NCBI GenBank assembly: GCA_017882715.1
Contig: JADGOY010000013.1
Span: 1-42,259, forward strand
Reading direction: 5' to 3'
Length of the DNA stretch: 42,259 bases
Source: Nakamurella sp.
GTDB lineage: Bacteria; Actinomycetota; Actinomycetes; Mycobacteriales; Nakamurellaceae
Below are positions 17,046 through 24,676 of the stretch, piece by piece. The position numbers and the translations under genes were made by a program. Each line of letters begins with the position of its first letter. Within the stretch, counting starts at the first letter, position 1. Below the pieces are notes generated by a model. That model was not told the DNA's origin. It searched no databases and was given only the letters and a program-made list of their open reading frames with translations.

Positions 17046-17327
17046 GTGACCGACGACAACTCCGGGCCCGGCGGGCTGCTTGGCGGCGCCGCAGCGCTCA
17101 CCGAATCCTCCATCGAGGACCTCGAGGTGCTGGCTCGGACAACGGTGATCCGATTGGCCGAACGGCCCGACCCGGAGGCGTTCGCGGCGCTGCTTCGGCT
17201 GAGCGCGGTGGTGGGCGAATGCCTGGGCATCAGTGCCCGGTCGCTGGCCGTCAGCGGTTCGTGGGCCCAGGTCGGCGAGGCAGCCGGGACCACTCGGCAG
17301 GCCGCCTGGTCCCGCTGGAGTTCGTGA
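17046..17327 (+). CDS. Small helix-turn-helix protein of unknown role
   Basis: A 93-residue hypothetical protein starting at GTG 17046, 55 bases after the acyltransferase and probably co-transcribed with it. The middle is helical (SSIEDLEVLARTTVIRLAER). The C-terminal 25 residues, SWAQVGEAAGTTRQAAWSRW, resemble the helix-turn-helix found in small actinobacterial DNA-binding proteins. It could be the regulator that reads the GTCAAG dyads upstream of the acyltransferase, but that is only a positional guess. Confidence 0.65.
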   Translation: MTDDNSGPGGLLGGAAALTESSIEDLEVLARTTVIRLAERPDPEAFAALLRLSAVVGECLGISARSLAVSGSWAQVGEAAGTTRQAAWSRWSS

Positions 17328-17353
17328 GCCGTCGTCGGCCGAGAGCGTCTGCG

Positions 17354-18817
17354 CTACAGCTTGATGCCGACGTATTTCGTCTCCAGGTACTCCTCGATCC
17401 CCTCTGAGCCACCCTCGCGTCCCAGACCGGAGGCCTTGACCCCGCCGAAAGGGGCCGCCGGGTTGGAGACGATGCCCTGGTTGATCCCGACCATCCCGGT
17501 CTCCAGCCGCTCGGCCACCGTCAGTGCCCTGGTCAGGTCCTGGGTGAAGGCGTAGGCGACGAGGCCGTATTCGGTGTCGTTGGCCATGGCGATGCCCTCG
17601 TCGTCGAAGGAGAACGTGCTGATCGGCGCGACCGGGCCGAAGATCTCCTCGCGGAACATCTTCGCGCTGGTCGGCACCCCGGTCAGCACGGTCGGCGGGT
17701 AGAAGTGGCCGGGGCCGTCCAGCGCCTGCCCGCCGATCAGTAGCTGTGCGCCGTGACCGATGGCGTCGGTGACCAGTTCGGTGACCTTCTCCACGGCGGC
17801 GTTGTCGACCAGCGGCCCGACCTGCACGCCGTCCTCGATGCCGCGGCCGATGATCATGGCGCCCATCCGCTCGGCCAGCCGCTGGGAGAACTCGGCAGCC
17901 AGCGACTCGTGCACGATGAACCGGTTCGCTGCCGTGCAGGCCTCGCCGATGTTGCGCATCTTGGCCAGCATCGCGCCGTCGACCGCCTTGTCCAGGTCGG
18001 CGTCGGCGAAGACCACGAACGGGGCGTTCCCGCCGAGTTCCATCGACATCTTCAGCACCTGTTTCGCGGACTGCTCGATCAGCCGCTGACCGACGCCGGT
18101 GGACCCGGTGAAGGTCAGCTTGCGTAACCGCGGGTCGGAGATGATCGGCGCTGAGACATCACCTGACCGCGACGTCGTCATCACGTTGACGACACCGTCC
18201 GGCAGCCCGGCCTCGATCAGCACCGCGGCCAGAGCCAGTGTGGTCAAAGGGGTTTGCGCGGCGGGCTTGATCACCACGGTGCAGCCGGCGGCCAACGACG
18301 GGCCGATCTTGCGGGTGCCCATGGCCAGCGGGAAGTTCCACGGGGTGATCGCGTACACCGGTCCGACGGGCTGCTTCATGGTCAGTAGCCGGGTCCCGCC
18401 GGTCGGTGCGACGGAGTAGCGGCCGGCGATCCGCACGGCCTCCTCGGAGAACCAGCGGAAGAACTCGGCGCCGTAGCTGACCTCGCCGCGAGCCTCGGCC
18501 AGTGGCTTGCCCATTTCCAGGGTCATCAGCAGCGCGATGTCCTCGGCCCGCTCGATCAGCAACTCGAAAGCCCGGCGCAGGATCTCGCCGCGTTCGCGCG
18601 GGTCGGTGGCGGCCCAGTCGGCAGCCGCGGTGACCGCGGCATCCAGCGCGGCGATCCCTTGCGCGGTCGACGCGTCCGCGACCTCGGCGATCACCTCGCC
18701 GGTGGACGGATCCTCGACCGGCACGGTCTTCTCGGTGGAGATCCACGTGCCGCCGATCAACAAACCCTTCGGGACCGCATTCAATACCCGCGTCACCTGC
18801 TCCGATGTCACACCCAT
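17354..18817 (-). CDS. gabD: NAD(P)+-dependent succinate-semialdehyde dehydrogenase
   Basis: A 487-residue aldehyde dehydrogenase that oxidises succinate semialdehyde to succinate, the second step of the GABA route into the TCA cycle. Catalytic residues are in place: Asn161 (PWNFP), Glu260 (MELGGNAP) and Cys294 (GEACTAANRF). The cofactor stretch TFTGSTGVGQ is at about 236. The GEACTA context fits the GabD branch. The ATG at 18817 has GAGGAG six to seven bases upstream, so an upstream in-frame codon at 18838 is not needed. It lies 54 bases after gabT on the same strand: one operon, with a substrate handed from GabT to GabD. Confidence 0.93.
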   Translation of the reverse strand: MGVTSEQVTRVLNAVPKGLLIGGTWISTEKTVPVEDPSTGEVIAEVADASTAQGIAALDAAVTAAADWAATDPRERGEILRRAFELLIERAEDIALLMTLEMGKPLAEARGEVSYGAEFFRWFSEEAVRIAGRYSVAPTGGTRLLTMKQPVGPVYAITPWNFPLAMGTRKIGPSLAAGCTVVIKPAAQTPLTTLALAAVLIEAGLPDGVVNVMTTSRSGDVSAPIISDPRLRKLTFTGSTGVGQRLIEQSAKQVLKMSMELGGNAPFVVFADADLDKAVDGAMLAKMRNIGEACTAANRFIVHESLAAEFSQRLAERMGAMIIGRGIEDGVQVGPLVDNAAVEKVTELVTDAIGHGAQLLIGGQALDGPGHFYPPTVLTGVPTSAKMFREEIFGPVAPISTFSFDDEGIAMANDTEYGLVAYAFTQDLTRALTVAERLETGMVGINQGIVSNPAAPFGGVKASGLGREGGSEGIEEYLETKYVGIKL

Positions 18818-18871
18818 GGGTTTCTCCTCGTTTCGCAAGGTTGCTGTTTGTCGTGTGCCGGGGTGGCTGGA

Positions 18872-20215
18872 TCAGCCGGCCAGCGTGTCGAACGCCTGCT
18901 CGATGACGTCCAGCCCCTCGGACAGCAGGGCGTGGCCGATCACCAGCGGCGGCAGGAAACGCAGCACGTTTCCATAGGTACCCGCGGTCAGCACGACCAC
19001 ACCGGCGGTGTGGCAGGCCTTGGCGATCTGGCCGGTCAGCGCGGCGTCCGGTTCGGTGGTTCCTGGCTGGACCAGCTCCACCGCGATCATCGCGCCACGG
19101 CCGCGAATGTCGCCGATCGCCGCATGCCGGGACTGGATGGCCCGCAGCCGCTCGACCATGATCGTCTCGATATCCCTTGCGGCGCCTGCCAGGTCGAATT
19201 CCCGCATGGTTTTGATCGACCCCAGCGCGGCGGCACATGCGACGGGGTTGCCGCCGTATGTGCCGCCGAGCCCGCCGGTGTGCACGGTGTCCATCAACTC
19301 GGCCCGGCCGGTGACGCCGGCCAGCGGCAACCCACCGGCGATACCCTTGGCGGTGGTGACAAGGTCCGGGACGAGGTTCTCGTGCTCGCTGGCGAACCAG
19401 GCCCCGGTCCGGCAGAAGCCGGTCTGGATCTCGTCGGCGATCAGTAGCGCGCCGTTCTCGGCGCACCAGGAGGCAATGGCCGGCAGGAAGCCTGGTGCCG
19501 GGACGATGAAGCCGCCCTCACCTTGCACCGGCTCGATCAGTACGGCGGCGACGTTGCCCGCGCCGACCTGCGTGGTGATGATGTCGATCGCGCGCTTCGC
19601 TGCGGCCGGTCCGTCGGTGTGGCCGTCACGGAACGGGTAGGACATCGGCACCCGGTAGATCTCGGCGGCGAACGGGCCGAAGCCCTGCTTGTAGGGCATG
19701 TTCTTCGCGGTCAGCGCCATGGTGAGGTTGGTACGGCCGTGGTAGGCGTGGTCGAAGACGACGATCGCGGTCCGGCCGGTGGCGTGCCGGGCGACCTTCA
19801 CCGCGTTCTCCACGGCTTCGGAGCCGGAGTTGAACAGCGCGGATTTCTTCGCGTGGGTACCGGGGGTGACGGCGGCCAACTCCTCGCAAACCTCCACGTA
19901 CCCCTCGTACGGAGTGATCATGAAACAGGTGTGGGTGAACGCCGCGACCTGTTCCTGCACCGCCTGCACCACGCGGGGAGCGGCGTTGCCGACGCTCGTC
20001 ACGGCGATGCCGGATCCGAGGTCGATGAGTGAGTTGCCGTCGACGTCGACCAACACGCCGCCGCCGGCGCGCTCGATGAACACCGGGAACATCGCGCTCA
20101 CGCCGTTGGATACCGTTGCCTGCCTGCGGGCGAGCAGCGCTTTGGACCTCGGTCCTGGCAGTTCGGTGACGAGGCGGCGTTCCTGGACCAGGTCCTGTGT
20201 CGCGGCAACGGTCAT
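18872..20215 (-). CDS. gabT: 4-aminobutyrate--2-oxoglutarate transaminase
   Basis: A 447-residue class III PLP aminotransferase that moves the GABA amino group to 2-oxoglutarate, giving succinate semialdehyde. The PLP-binding Lys290 is in TTAKGIAGGLPLAG and Asp261 in LLIADEIQTGFCRTG holds the pyridine nitrogen. NSGSEAVENAVK binds phosphate. The sequence is of the GabT type throughout. The ATG at 20215 has GGGAG eight bases upstream; a GTG at 20239 is an alternative. It heads a gabT-gabD operon and diverges from the remnant of a PucR-type regulator, across an array of GGTGGGATCAAGC repeats. Confidence 0.93.
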   Translation of the reverse strand: MTVAATQDLVQERRLVTELPGPRSKALLARRQATVSNGVSAMFPVFIERAGGGVLVDVDGNSLIDLGSGIAVTSVGNAAPRVVQAVQEQVAAFTHTCFMITPYEGYVEVCEELAAVTPGTHAKKSALFNSGSEAVENAVKVARHATGRTAIVVFDHAYHGRTNLTMALTAKNMPYKQGFGPFAAEIYRVPMSYPFRDGHTDGPAAAKRAIDIITTQVGAGNVAAVLIEPVQGEGGFIVPAPGFLPAIASWCAENGALLIADEIQTGFCRTGAWFASEHENLVPDLVTTAKGIAGGLPLAGVTGRAELMDTVHTGGLGGTYGGNPVACAAALGSIKTMREFDLAGAARDIETIMVERLRAIQSRHAAIGDIRGRGAMIAVELVQPGTTEPDAALTGQIAKACHTAGVVVLTAGTYGNVLRFLPPLVIGHALLSEGLDVIEQAFDTLAG

Positions 20216-20245
20216 GGTGGCGGCTCCCGTCTCAGTCACTGCGGT

Positions 20246-20298
20246 GCGGTGGGATCAAGCGGTGGGATCAAGCGATGGACCAGGCGGTGGGATCAAGC
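20246..20298. promoter_or_regulatory. GGTGGGATCAAGC repeat array upstream of gabT
   Basis: Three exact copies of GGTGGGATCAAGC lie at 20248-20260, 20261-20273 and 20286-20298. A degraded fourth (GATGGACCAGGC) fills the gap between the second and third. The array sits just upstream of gabT and of the divergent PucR-type regulator remnant, where an activator would bind. Head-to-tail spacing of 13, then 25 bases is consistent with a repeated protein site or with slippage of one site. Confidence 0.65.
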
Positions 20299-20364
20299 AT
20301 CGTCCGACCAGCCGGATTGCGCTGTTTCGGGCATAGCCCGACAGCCCGGCGCACCCCGGGTGAG

Positions 20365-20755
20365 ATGTCCACCCTGCCCGGTGAGCTGGTCGATCCGACG
20401 CCGTTTCTCACCGGTGGTGAATTGCTGCTGAGCACCGGCCTGGCCTTCGAGGTCGGCAGCAGTGAGCGGCGTCGGGCCTTCCTGGCCGTTTGGCAGGCAG
20501 GGGGCGCTCTCGGCCTCCGATCGGCACCTGGTGAACGCGGCGGTACTGCTGCTGACGATCCGGCTCGAGCAGTCGACGGGTCAAGAGCGTGGGCTGGCCG
20601 GGATGCGGGTCGCGATGGTCCGGCTGCTGCTCGCGGGCCAGTCCGAGCTGGTGCGGCCGATCGCCGCCGGGCAGTGGGATCCGGCGGCCACCGAACTGGG
20701 TGTCCACCGCCACCCGTTGCATCGGATGAACGCGGCCGAACACATCCTGGGCCCA
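20365..20755 (+). pseudogene. PucR-family regulator remnant (probable former gab regulator)
   Basis: Pieces of a PucR-type transcription factor (normally about 500 residues) appear in order. GELVDPTPFLTGGELLLSTG is the typical PucR N-terminal domain start. Then in another frame comes SASDRHLVNAAVLLLTIRLE with MRVAMVRLLLAGQSELVRP from the middle. Finally there is LGVHRHPLHRMNAAEHILG, the C-terminal DNA-binding helix-turn-helix with a residue lost. Most of the sensory part and the middle-to-end linker are missing, so the gene is dead. In actinobacteria PucR-type activators are commonly divergent from gabT, which explains the position. The gab operon has thus probably lost its own regulator. Confidence 0.8.
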
Positions 20756-20771
20756 GTGTGGGAGCCCGCGG

Positions 20772-21200
20772 TCAGGCCCGCACCATCACCGCGTAGGACC
20801 CGACACCGAGCAGCCGGGCGGCGTCGATCGGTCCCTGCTCGAGCATCAGCGCGGCGAGCCGTCCCATGGCGGGGTCGAAATCGACGTCCAGCACGGTGCC
20901 GAGCTGAACCCCTGAGGTCGTCAGTACCCGCTTGTGCCGCAGGGTGTGCGGCTTGCCGGCGAGCTCGGCCAGATACTGGTCCGGTTCCACTACTGCGGCG
21001 GCGCCGGGCACCGTCACCGCGTCTACGCCGAACGCGATGATGTTTCCCCAGGGCAGTGCGCTGCCCTGGGGAGTCCTGGACAGGGTCAGCGCGACGATGC
21101 CCGGCAGCCGCGGATCCACCACGTAGTCGCTGACCTTGCCCACCGTTGACGCGGTGTCCGTACTGACCACCTTGCGGCCCATCGCCTCGGAAAAAAGCAT
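20772..21200 (-). CDS. PRC-barrel domain protein (second of pair)
   Basis: A 142-residue protein with one PRC-barrel-like unit at the N-terminus (GRKVVSTDTASTVGKVSDYV, then ALPWGNIIAFGVDAV) and a second at the C-terminus (RHKRVLTTSGVQLGTVLDVD). PRC barrels are small beta modules that bind RNA or proteins or act in assembly; no enzymatic residues are visible. The ATG at 21200 overlaps the stop of the upstream PRC gene (TGATG), so the two are coupled. Nothing of its partner or target is known from sequence. Confidence 0.75.
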   Translation of the reverse strand: MLFSEAMGRKVVSTDTASTVGKVSDYVVDPRLPGIVALTLSRTPQGSALPWGNIIAFGVDAVTVPGAAAVVEPDQYLAELAGKPHTLRHKRVLTTSGVQLGTVLDVDFDPAMGRLAALMLEQGPIDAARLLGVGSYAVMVRA

Positions 21201-21790
21201 CAACGCTGTCCCCTCAGGTGGGCCCGGAAGTCATCGACCGCGGCGCCGAACCCGGCCAGGTCGTCGGTGACGAACTCGCGGGCCGCGGCCGGCACCATCA
21301 GATACTCACCCGACGCGGACAGGGTGTCGGGCAGCGGGATCAGCATCCGGTTCGTGCCCCGCCCCAACCCCTCGGCCGGGTCGATCTCATACCCGACGAC
21401 GTCGGCCTGCCCGCCGCCGCCATCAGCGACCTCGATGACCACGTCGACGACGACGCCCAACGCGGCGCCGTCGTCGGTCAGCACCTGCGAGCCGAGGATG
21501 TCACCCGCCGCCGGCCCGGTGGACTGCATCGCGGCGAGCAGAGACTCGGTCGGGGTGAGCGCGTCCTCGTCCCGGATGATGACCGCGTCGGGACCCAGAC
21601 CCACGACTCTCTCCCAGGGCAACGCGGTCTTCAGCGGACCGGAGAACAGGCCGCGGCCGTTAAGGGTGAATCCGCCGACCTCGCCGCCGTGGGCGCCGTA
21701 CATGATGTCCTTGATCTGCGCGATGTCCTCACCGGCGAAGGTGACGACCGGCAGCTTGATGATCTCGCTGGAGCGCAGCAGAATGCTCAC
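21200..21790 (-). CDS. PRC-barrel domain protein (first of pair)
   Basis: A 196-residue protein with two PRC-barrel-like units: one N-terminal (LRSSEIIKLPVVTFAGEDIA, then LPWERVVGLGPDAVII) and one after about residue 95 (GSQVLTDDGAALGVVVDVVI). A C-terminal helix ends DDFRAHLRGQR. It shares the LPW-x5-G-x-DAV pattern with the next gene, so the two are probably ancient duplicates. The GTG at 21790 overlaps the stop of the small membrane protein gene upstream (GTGA), and its own stop overlaps the next start. All three genes should be made as one translationally coupled unit. Confidence 0.75.
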   Translation of the reverse strand: MSILLRSSEIIKLPVVTFAGEDIAQIKDIMYGAHGGEVGGFTLNGRGLFSGPLKTALPWERVVGLGPDAVIIRDEDALTPTESLLAAMQSTGPAAGDILGSQVLTDDGAALGVVVDVVIEVADGGGGQADVVGYEIDPAEGLGRGTNRMLIPLPDTLSASGEYLMVPAAAREFVTDDLAGFGAAVDDFRAHLRGQR

Positions 21791-21924
21791 CGGGCTTCGT
21801 CACCCTTGTCGCGATCACTGATGATGACCCCACCGGTGCGGCGGCGGGCCTGGATCGCCAGGACCCCACTGATCAACGCCACGATGATGATCACCACGAT
21901 GACCAACCACACCCACCACTGCAC
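21787..21924 (-). CDS. 45-residue single-pass membrane protein
   Basis: A small gene not reported by a length-limited search. The GTG at 21924 follows AGGAGG (21931-21936) by six bases. The product begins VQWWVWLVIVVIIIVALISG, a strongly hydrophobic membrane segment with Trp at the outer edge. It ends with a charged tail (QARRRTGG, then SDRDKGDEAR), so the N-terminus is likely outside and the tail in the cytoplasm. Its stop overlaps the start of the first PRC-barrel gene. I infer that it anchors or recruits the PRC-barrel proteins to the membrane; there is no direct proof. Confidence 0.7.
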   Translation of the reverse strand: MQWWVWLVIVVIIIVALISGVLAIQARRRTGGVIISDRDKGDEAR

Positions 21925-22129
21925 CGCGCACCTCCTCGGTTTCGGACGGGAATGGCACCGCCCCGGCCCAGGTCAGGACTACCCACAACAATAGTCGTGC
22001 GACTCGGGCAGGCACCGGTACTGGTACCGCAACGTGAACCAGATACTGGGCTCGACGACGAGGGATTCACGCTGTTGCTGAAGTCCTCCCACGCCTGGGC
22101 GTTGAGCATGGCCGAAGGACCGGATCCTG

Positions 22130-22402
22130 GTGCACAGGCAGGACATCACGATCCCTCTCGGCCGGCGTGTGGACATGCCCGCGGACGCCGCGGCGCTGGC
22201 CGCGAGTCGCGTCTGGTCGGTGGGCAGGATGTTCCACGCGAGCAAGCGGCTGACCGGCTTGCAGAGCACGTCCCGGCTGGTGATCTGGGTCCGGACAGTG
22301 CGGGTTTCGCCCGCCGCATCGGGCGATGTCGATGTCGATGTCGATGGCGCCAGCGGTCACCGGCCGGCGGTAGCCGCGGTGACCAGAGCGTCACCGGAGT
22401 AG
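22130..22402 (+). pseudogene. Maleylpyruvate isomerase-family (mycothiol-dependent) C-terminal fragment
   Basis: The stretch VHRQDITIPLGRRVDMPADA with the following AALAASRVWSVGRMFHASKR matches the middle/C-terminal part of actinobacterial maleylpyruvate-isomerase-family (DinB-fold) proteins, which contain HxQDI-x-PLGR and a Trp-containing helix followed by an ARRRLxG element. The first 100 residues (with the GWTVRD and HLT metal-site motifs) are missing, and similarity fades after RLTGLQ. No ribosome site is seen. A fragment holding exactly the missing N-terminal part is at 37453-37665. Confidence 0.5.
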
Positions 22403-22518
22403 TCGTGCGCGGATCCGGTCCGGACCCCGGTGCGGCTCGCCGGTCGCAGCCACGGCGGCGGGGTGCCGGTCCCGCAGATCGCTCTGAACGGTCATGAGCA
22501 AGGCGCCCTCGCATGGAC

Positions 22519-22550
22519 GATGCATCGATGCTGCATGATGTATCGACATC
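22519..22550. promoter_or_regulatory. Likely ArsR operator (repeated GATGYATCGA)
   Basis: GATGCATCGATGC (22519-22531) and GATGTATCGACATC (22537-22550) are related 13-14 base units starting 18 bases apart; the first contains the perfect palindrome GCATCGATGC. They lie 29-60 bases before the ArsR start in an unusually AT-rich patch, where an autoregulatory ArsR operator is expected. TGTCAA next to them is a -35 sequence on the opposite strand. Confidence 0.55.
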
Positions 22551-22578
22551 TGTCAATTCACATGGGAGGATGTGTGTC

Positions 22579-22956
22579 GTGATCGCTACCGCGCAGTTGC
22601 CGGTCCTGGACCTCACCGATCTGCGGGCCTGCTGCGCGCCGCTGACCGGCGGGGTGATCGACAGCGCCGACGCCGAGCGCGTCGCAACCGCGCTGAAGGC
22701 GCTGGCCGAGCCGACGCGGATCCGGTTGATCTCGCTGATCGCCGCCCAGCCGGGAGGCGAGGCGTGCGTGTGTGATCTGACCGATCCGGTGGGGCTGTCC
22801 CAGCCGACCGTTTCCCACCACCTGAAAGTCCTGGCCGATGCCGGGATCCTGACAAGGGAGCAGCGCACCAAGTGGGCGTATTACCGACTGGTCCCTGGAG
22901 CGCTGGCCGCGATCGGGGCGTTGTTGTCGAACGACCCGACGTCCCGGTCCGACTGA
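22579..22956 (+). CDS. arsR: ArsR-family arsenic(III)-type repressor
   Basis: A 125-residue winged-helix repressor. The core LKALAEPTRIRLISLIA leads to VCDLTDPVGLSQPTVSHHLKVL, the recognition helix. Adjacent Cys18-Cys19 (RACCAPL) plus Cys63/Cys65 (EACVCDL) reproduce the three-Cys arsenite site described for Corynebacterium glutamicum ArsR (adjacent Cys pair near the N-terminus plus a third in the DNA-binding region). GGGAGG ends nine bases before the GTG at 22579, which I take as start; the ATG at 22570 would overlap it. No arsenite exporter or arsenate reductase gene is near, so it either controls a distant locus or is an orphan. Confidence 0.88.
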   Translation: MIATAQLPVLDLTDLRACCAPLTGGVIDSADAERVATALKALAEPTRIRLISLIAAQPGGEACVCDLTDPVGLSQPTVSHHLKVLADAGILTREQRTKWAYYRLVPGALAAIGALLSNDPTSRSD

Positions 22957-22973
22957 AACGTCCTGCCACCTTC

Positions 22974-22993
22974 GAGCGGGAAACATCCCGCTC
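22974..22993 (+). terminator. Hairpin terminator after arsR
   Basis: GAGCGGGA-AACA-TCCCGCTC is a perfect eight-base-pair stem with a four-base loop, 18 bases after the arsR stop. There is no U-tract, as is common for actinobacterial terminators. Confidence 0.7.
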
Positions 22994-23094
22994 AAGGTCA
23001 GGTGTTTCGCCGGGAGCAGTTCGCTGACAAAGGTTCTCGACGGGGCCATGGATGTCGTCCGGACCCGGCGAACGACCTCGATGCCGTTCCCGAC

Positions 23095-23316
23095 GGGTCT
23101 TCCAAACTCCCGGTCCTCGTCACAGGCGGGACATCGGCGTCCGCGGTCGGCGGGTCGTTTCCGATCCCCGTCGTGTTGGGAAACCATCACCGTGGCTTCG
23201 AGACCATCGGTGATGCGCTCACCCGCGACCTGCACGCCGACCGCGCCGTCATCCAGGGCGCGGGACGCGCGGTGCGGATGGTCGGTGCGGGTGCCGCGGC
23301 GGTCGTCGAGTCATGA
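23095..23316 (+). pseudogene. Possible alpha/beta-hydrolase C-terminal remnant
   Basis: The stretch LPVLVTGGTSAS followed by FETIGDALTRDLHADRAVIQ and GAGRAVRMVG resembles the last third of alpha/beta hydrolases, where a VLLTGG strand is followed by the helix and a (V)IPGAGH motif bearing the catalytic His. Here the His position reads GAGRAV, so the catalytic His would be lost. There is no matching N-terminal half. The evidence is modest; a chance resemblance cannot be excluded. Confidence 0.3.
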
Positions 23317-23345
23317 GGTCGAGTGTCGGGTTCTTCCGGGGCGAT

Positions 23346-24410
23346 TCAGGACGGGTACAGCATCACATCGAAGGTGTCGTCGGCGTCGTGAAAGCCACGC
23401 CGCCACCGCCGGTCGGGCCAGCAAAGGTCCAGCACCCCATCGGCGGGCCGGTACAGCGCCGTGTAGACCGTGCCGAAGGCCCGCCGGTAATGCCCGGAAT
23501 GCAGCGGCGGTTGCAGGAACTGCTCGACGAGCTGCTCGGGGGTCGGGTCGCCGGCCACCACCTCCAGTAGGTGTGCCCGGCGCTGGACGCTCGCGTACCG
23601 CTGCGCGTGATCACCGTCATCGGGGAGTTCGCCGCGATGGTTGGTGGCGATCGGCGACGTGCTGAACTCGGGTGTCCGTCCCGGCCCGACGTAGGCAGTA
23701 AGCACGGTGCCGGCGGGATCCGCCATCGTCAGGTTGTAGGTCATCGCCACCGGTAGGCGCTGCAGGATGGCCTGCGCCTCCGCGACGGACGACGCGACCT
23801 CCAACAGGTACCGGACCACCAGCGAGACCGCGAAGCCCGGTCCGGAGCCGCGGCGGCCGCCGAAGCTCAGCGAAACCACCAGACCATCGGCGTTCATGCC
23901 GTCCAGCAGACCCCACAGACAGTCGTTGTTGCCGATGACCGACCGGCCGCGGAACGCGCTGGAGTACACGACTCGCTCCCACAGCTCGGGGGAGTAGTCG
24001 TAGTTCCGGCACAGCACCGTGGGCGGCCCGGCCAGCACTGCCTGCGAGCAACCGGGCAGGAAGCGCGGCGGATCCCACAGTGTGAGTAGGCGGGCCGCTA
24101 CCTCGTCAGCGCCGATCTGCTGGGCCAGCTCGATCATCCGCTCGTACGTCGGCACCAGTTCCGGCATGTGGCTGGCGAGCATGCGCTCGGCCAACTCCAG
24201 GGACGGCCGGGGCCGGACGTCGCGCTGCAAGTACCACTGCCGGTAGCCCGACCAGGTGGCCGCGAACAACGCCTGCCACCGTGGCCCCGGGGTCGGTTCG
24301 TGGATGCCGTACACGGTCAGTGGAATCGGGTCGGTGGGCAGGTCGGGGTCCGCCGGCGCCATGCGTCGGGGAAATGCGTCCACCGAACGCCGGCGCGGGG
24401 CTGCGGTCAT
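23346..24410 (-). CDS. C45-type Ntn acyltransferase/hydrolase (paralog)
   Basis: A 354-residue paralog of the protein at 15924-16991, with nearly identical length and long shared runs (EPTPGPRWQAL, LCRNYDY, DCLWGLLDGMN, ATNHRGELP, FGTVYTALYRP). The candidate nucleophile after self-cleavage is Cys121 in PGCSQAVL. It should act on an amide or acyl-CoA substrate in the cytosol, as no signal peptide is visible. GGAGG lies about six bases before the ATG at 24410. It is divergent from the ATP-grasp gene and shares its upstream region, unlike the first copy, and lacks that copy's GTCAAG dyads. Confidence 0.86.
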   Translation of the reverse strand: MTAAPRRRSVDAFPRRMAPADPDLPTDPIPLTVYGIHEPTPGPRWQALFAATWSGYRQWYLQRDVRPRPSLELAERMLASHMPELVPTYERMIELAQQIGADEVAARLLTLWDPPRFLPGCSQAVLAGPPTVLCRNYDYSPELWERVVYSSAFRGRSVIGNNDCLWGLLDGMNADGLVVSLSFGGRRGSGPGFAVSLVVRYLLEVASSVAEAQAILQRLPVAMTYNLTMADPAGTVLTAYVGPGRTPEFSTSPIATNHRGELPDDGDHAQRYASVQRRAHLLEVVAGDPTPEQLVEQFLQPPLHSGHYRRAFGTVYTALYRPADGVLDLCWPDRRWRRGFHDADDTFDVMLYPS

Positions 24411-24491
24411 CGCTGTCCTCCCACACCAGCATCGCAGCGATCTGCCCATCGTGCCCGCAGCGGTAGACCGCTGTTGCGCGAGCTGCGCTCA

Positions 24492-24507
24492 CTGCGCGTC
24501 CGCGCAG
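24492..24507. promoter_or_regulatory. 16-bp dyad in divergent acyltransferase/ATP-grasp promoter region
   Basis: CTGCGCG-TC-CGCGCAG is a perfect seven-base inverted repeat with a two-base gap, lying between two divergent genes. It may be a shared operator; in GC-rich DNA such dyads also arise by chance, so the call is tentative. Confidence 0.4.
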
Positions 24508-24676
24508 CCGCGGGACTATTGGCTGGTCGCGCCTGCTTCGACGCCGTACCGAAAATCTCGGCAATCGCGCGCCGAGTGCCGCGCCACCGCCCAGTTGCTG
24601 CTGTCCGGGGGGTGGGCCATGCTCGGCTGCATCGGTCTCCCCGGTGAGTCCGAACCACTCGACCGACGGAGGATTC

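Noticed and set aside
22326-22350. GATGTC hexamer run as a possible phase-variable repeat
   Set aside because: Only about three units inside a dead gene fragment; in-frame and without a functional reader.
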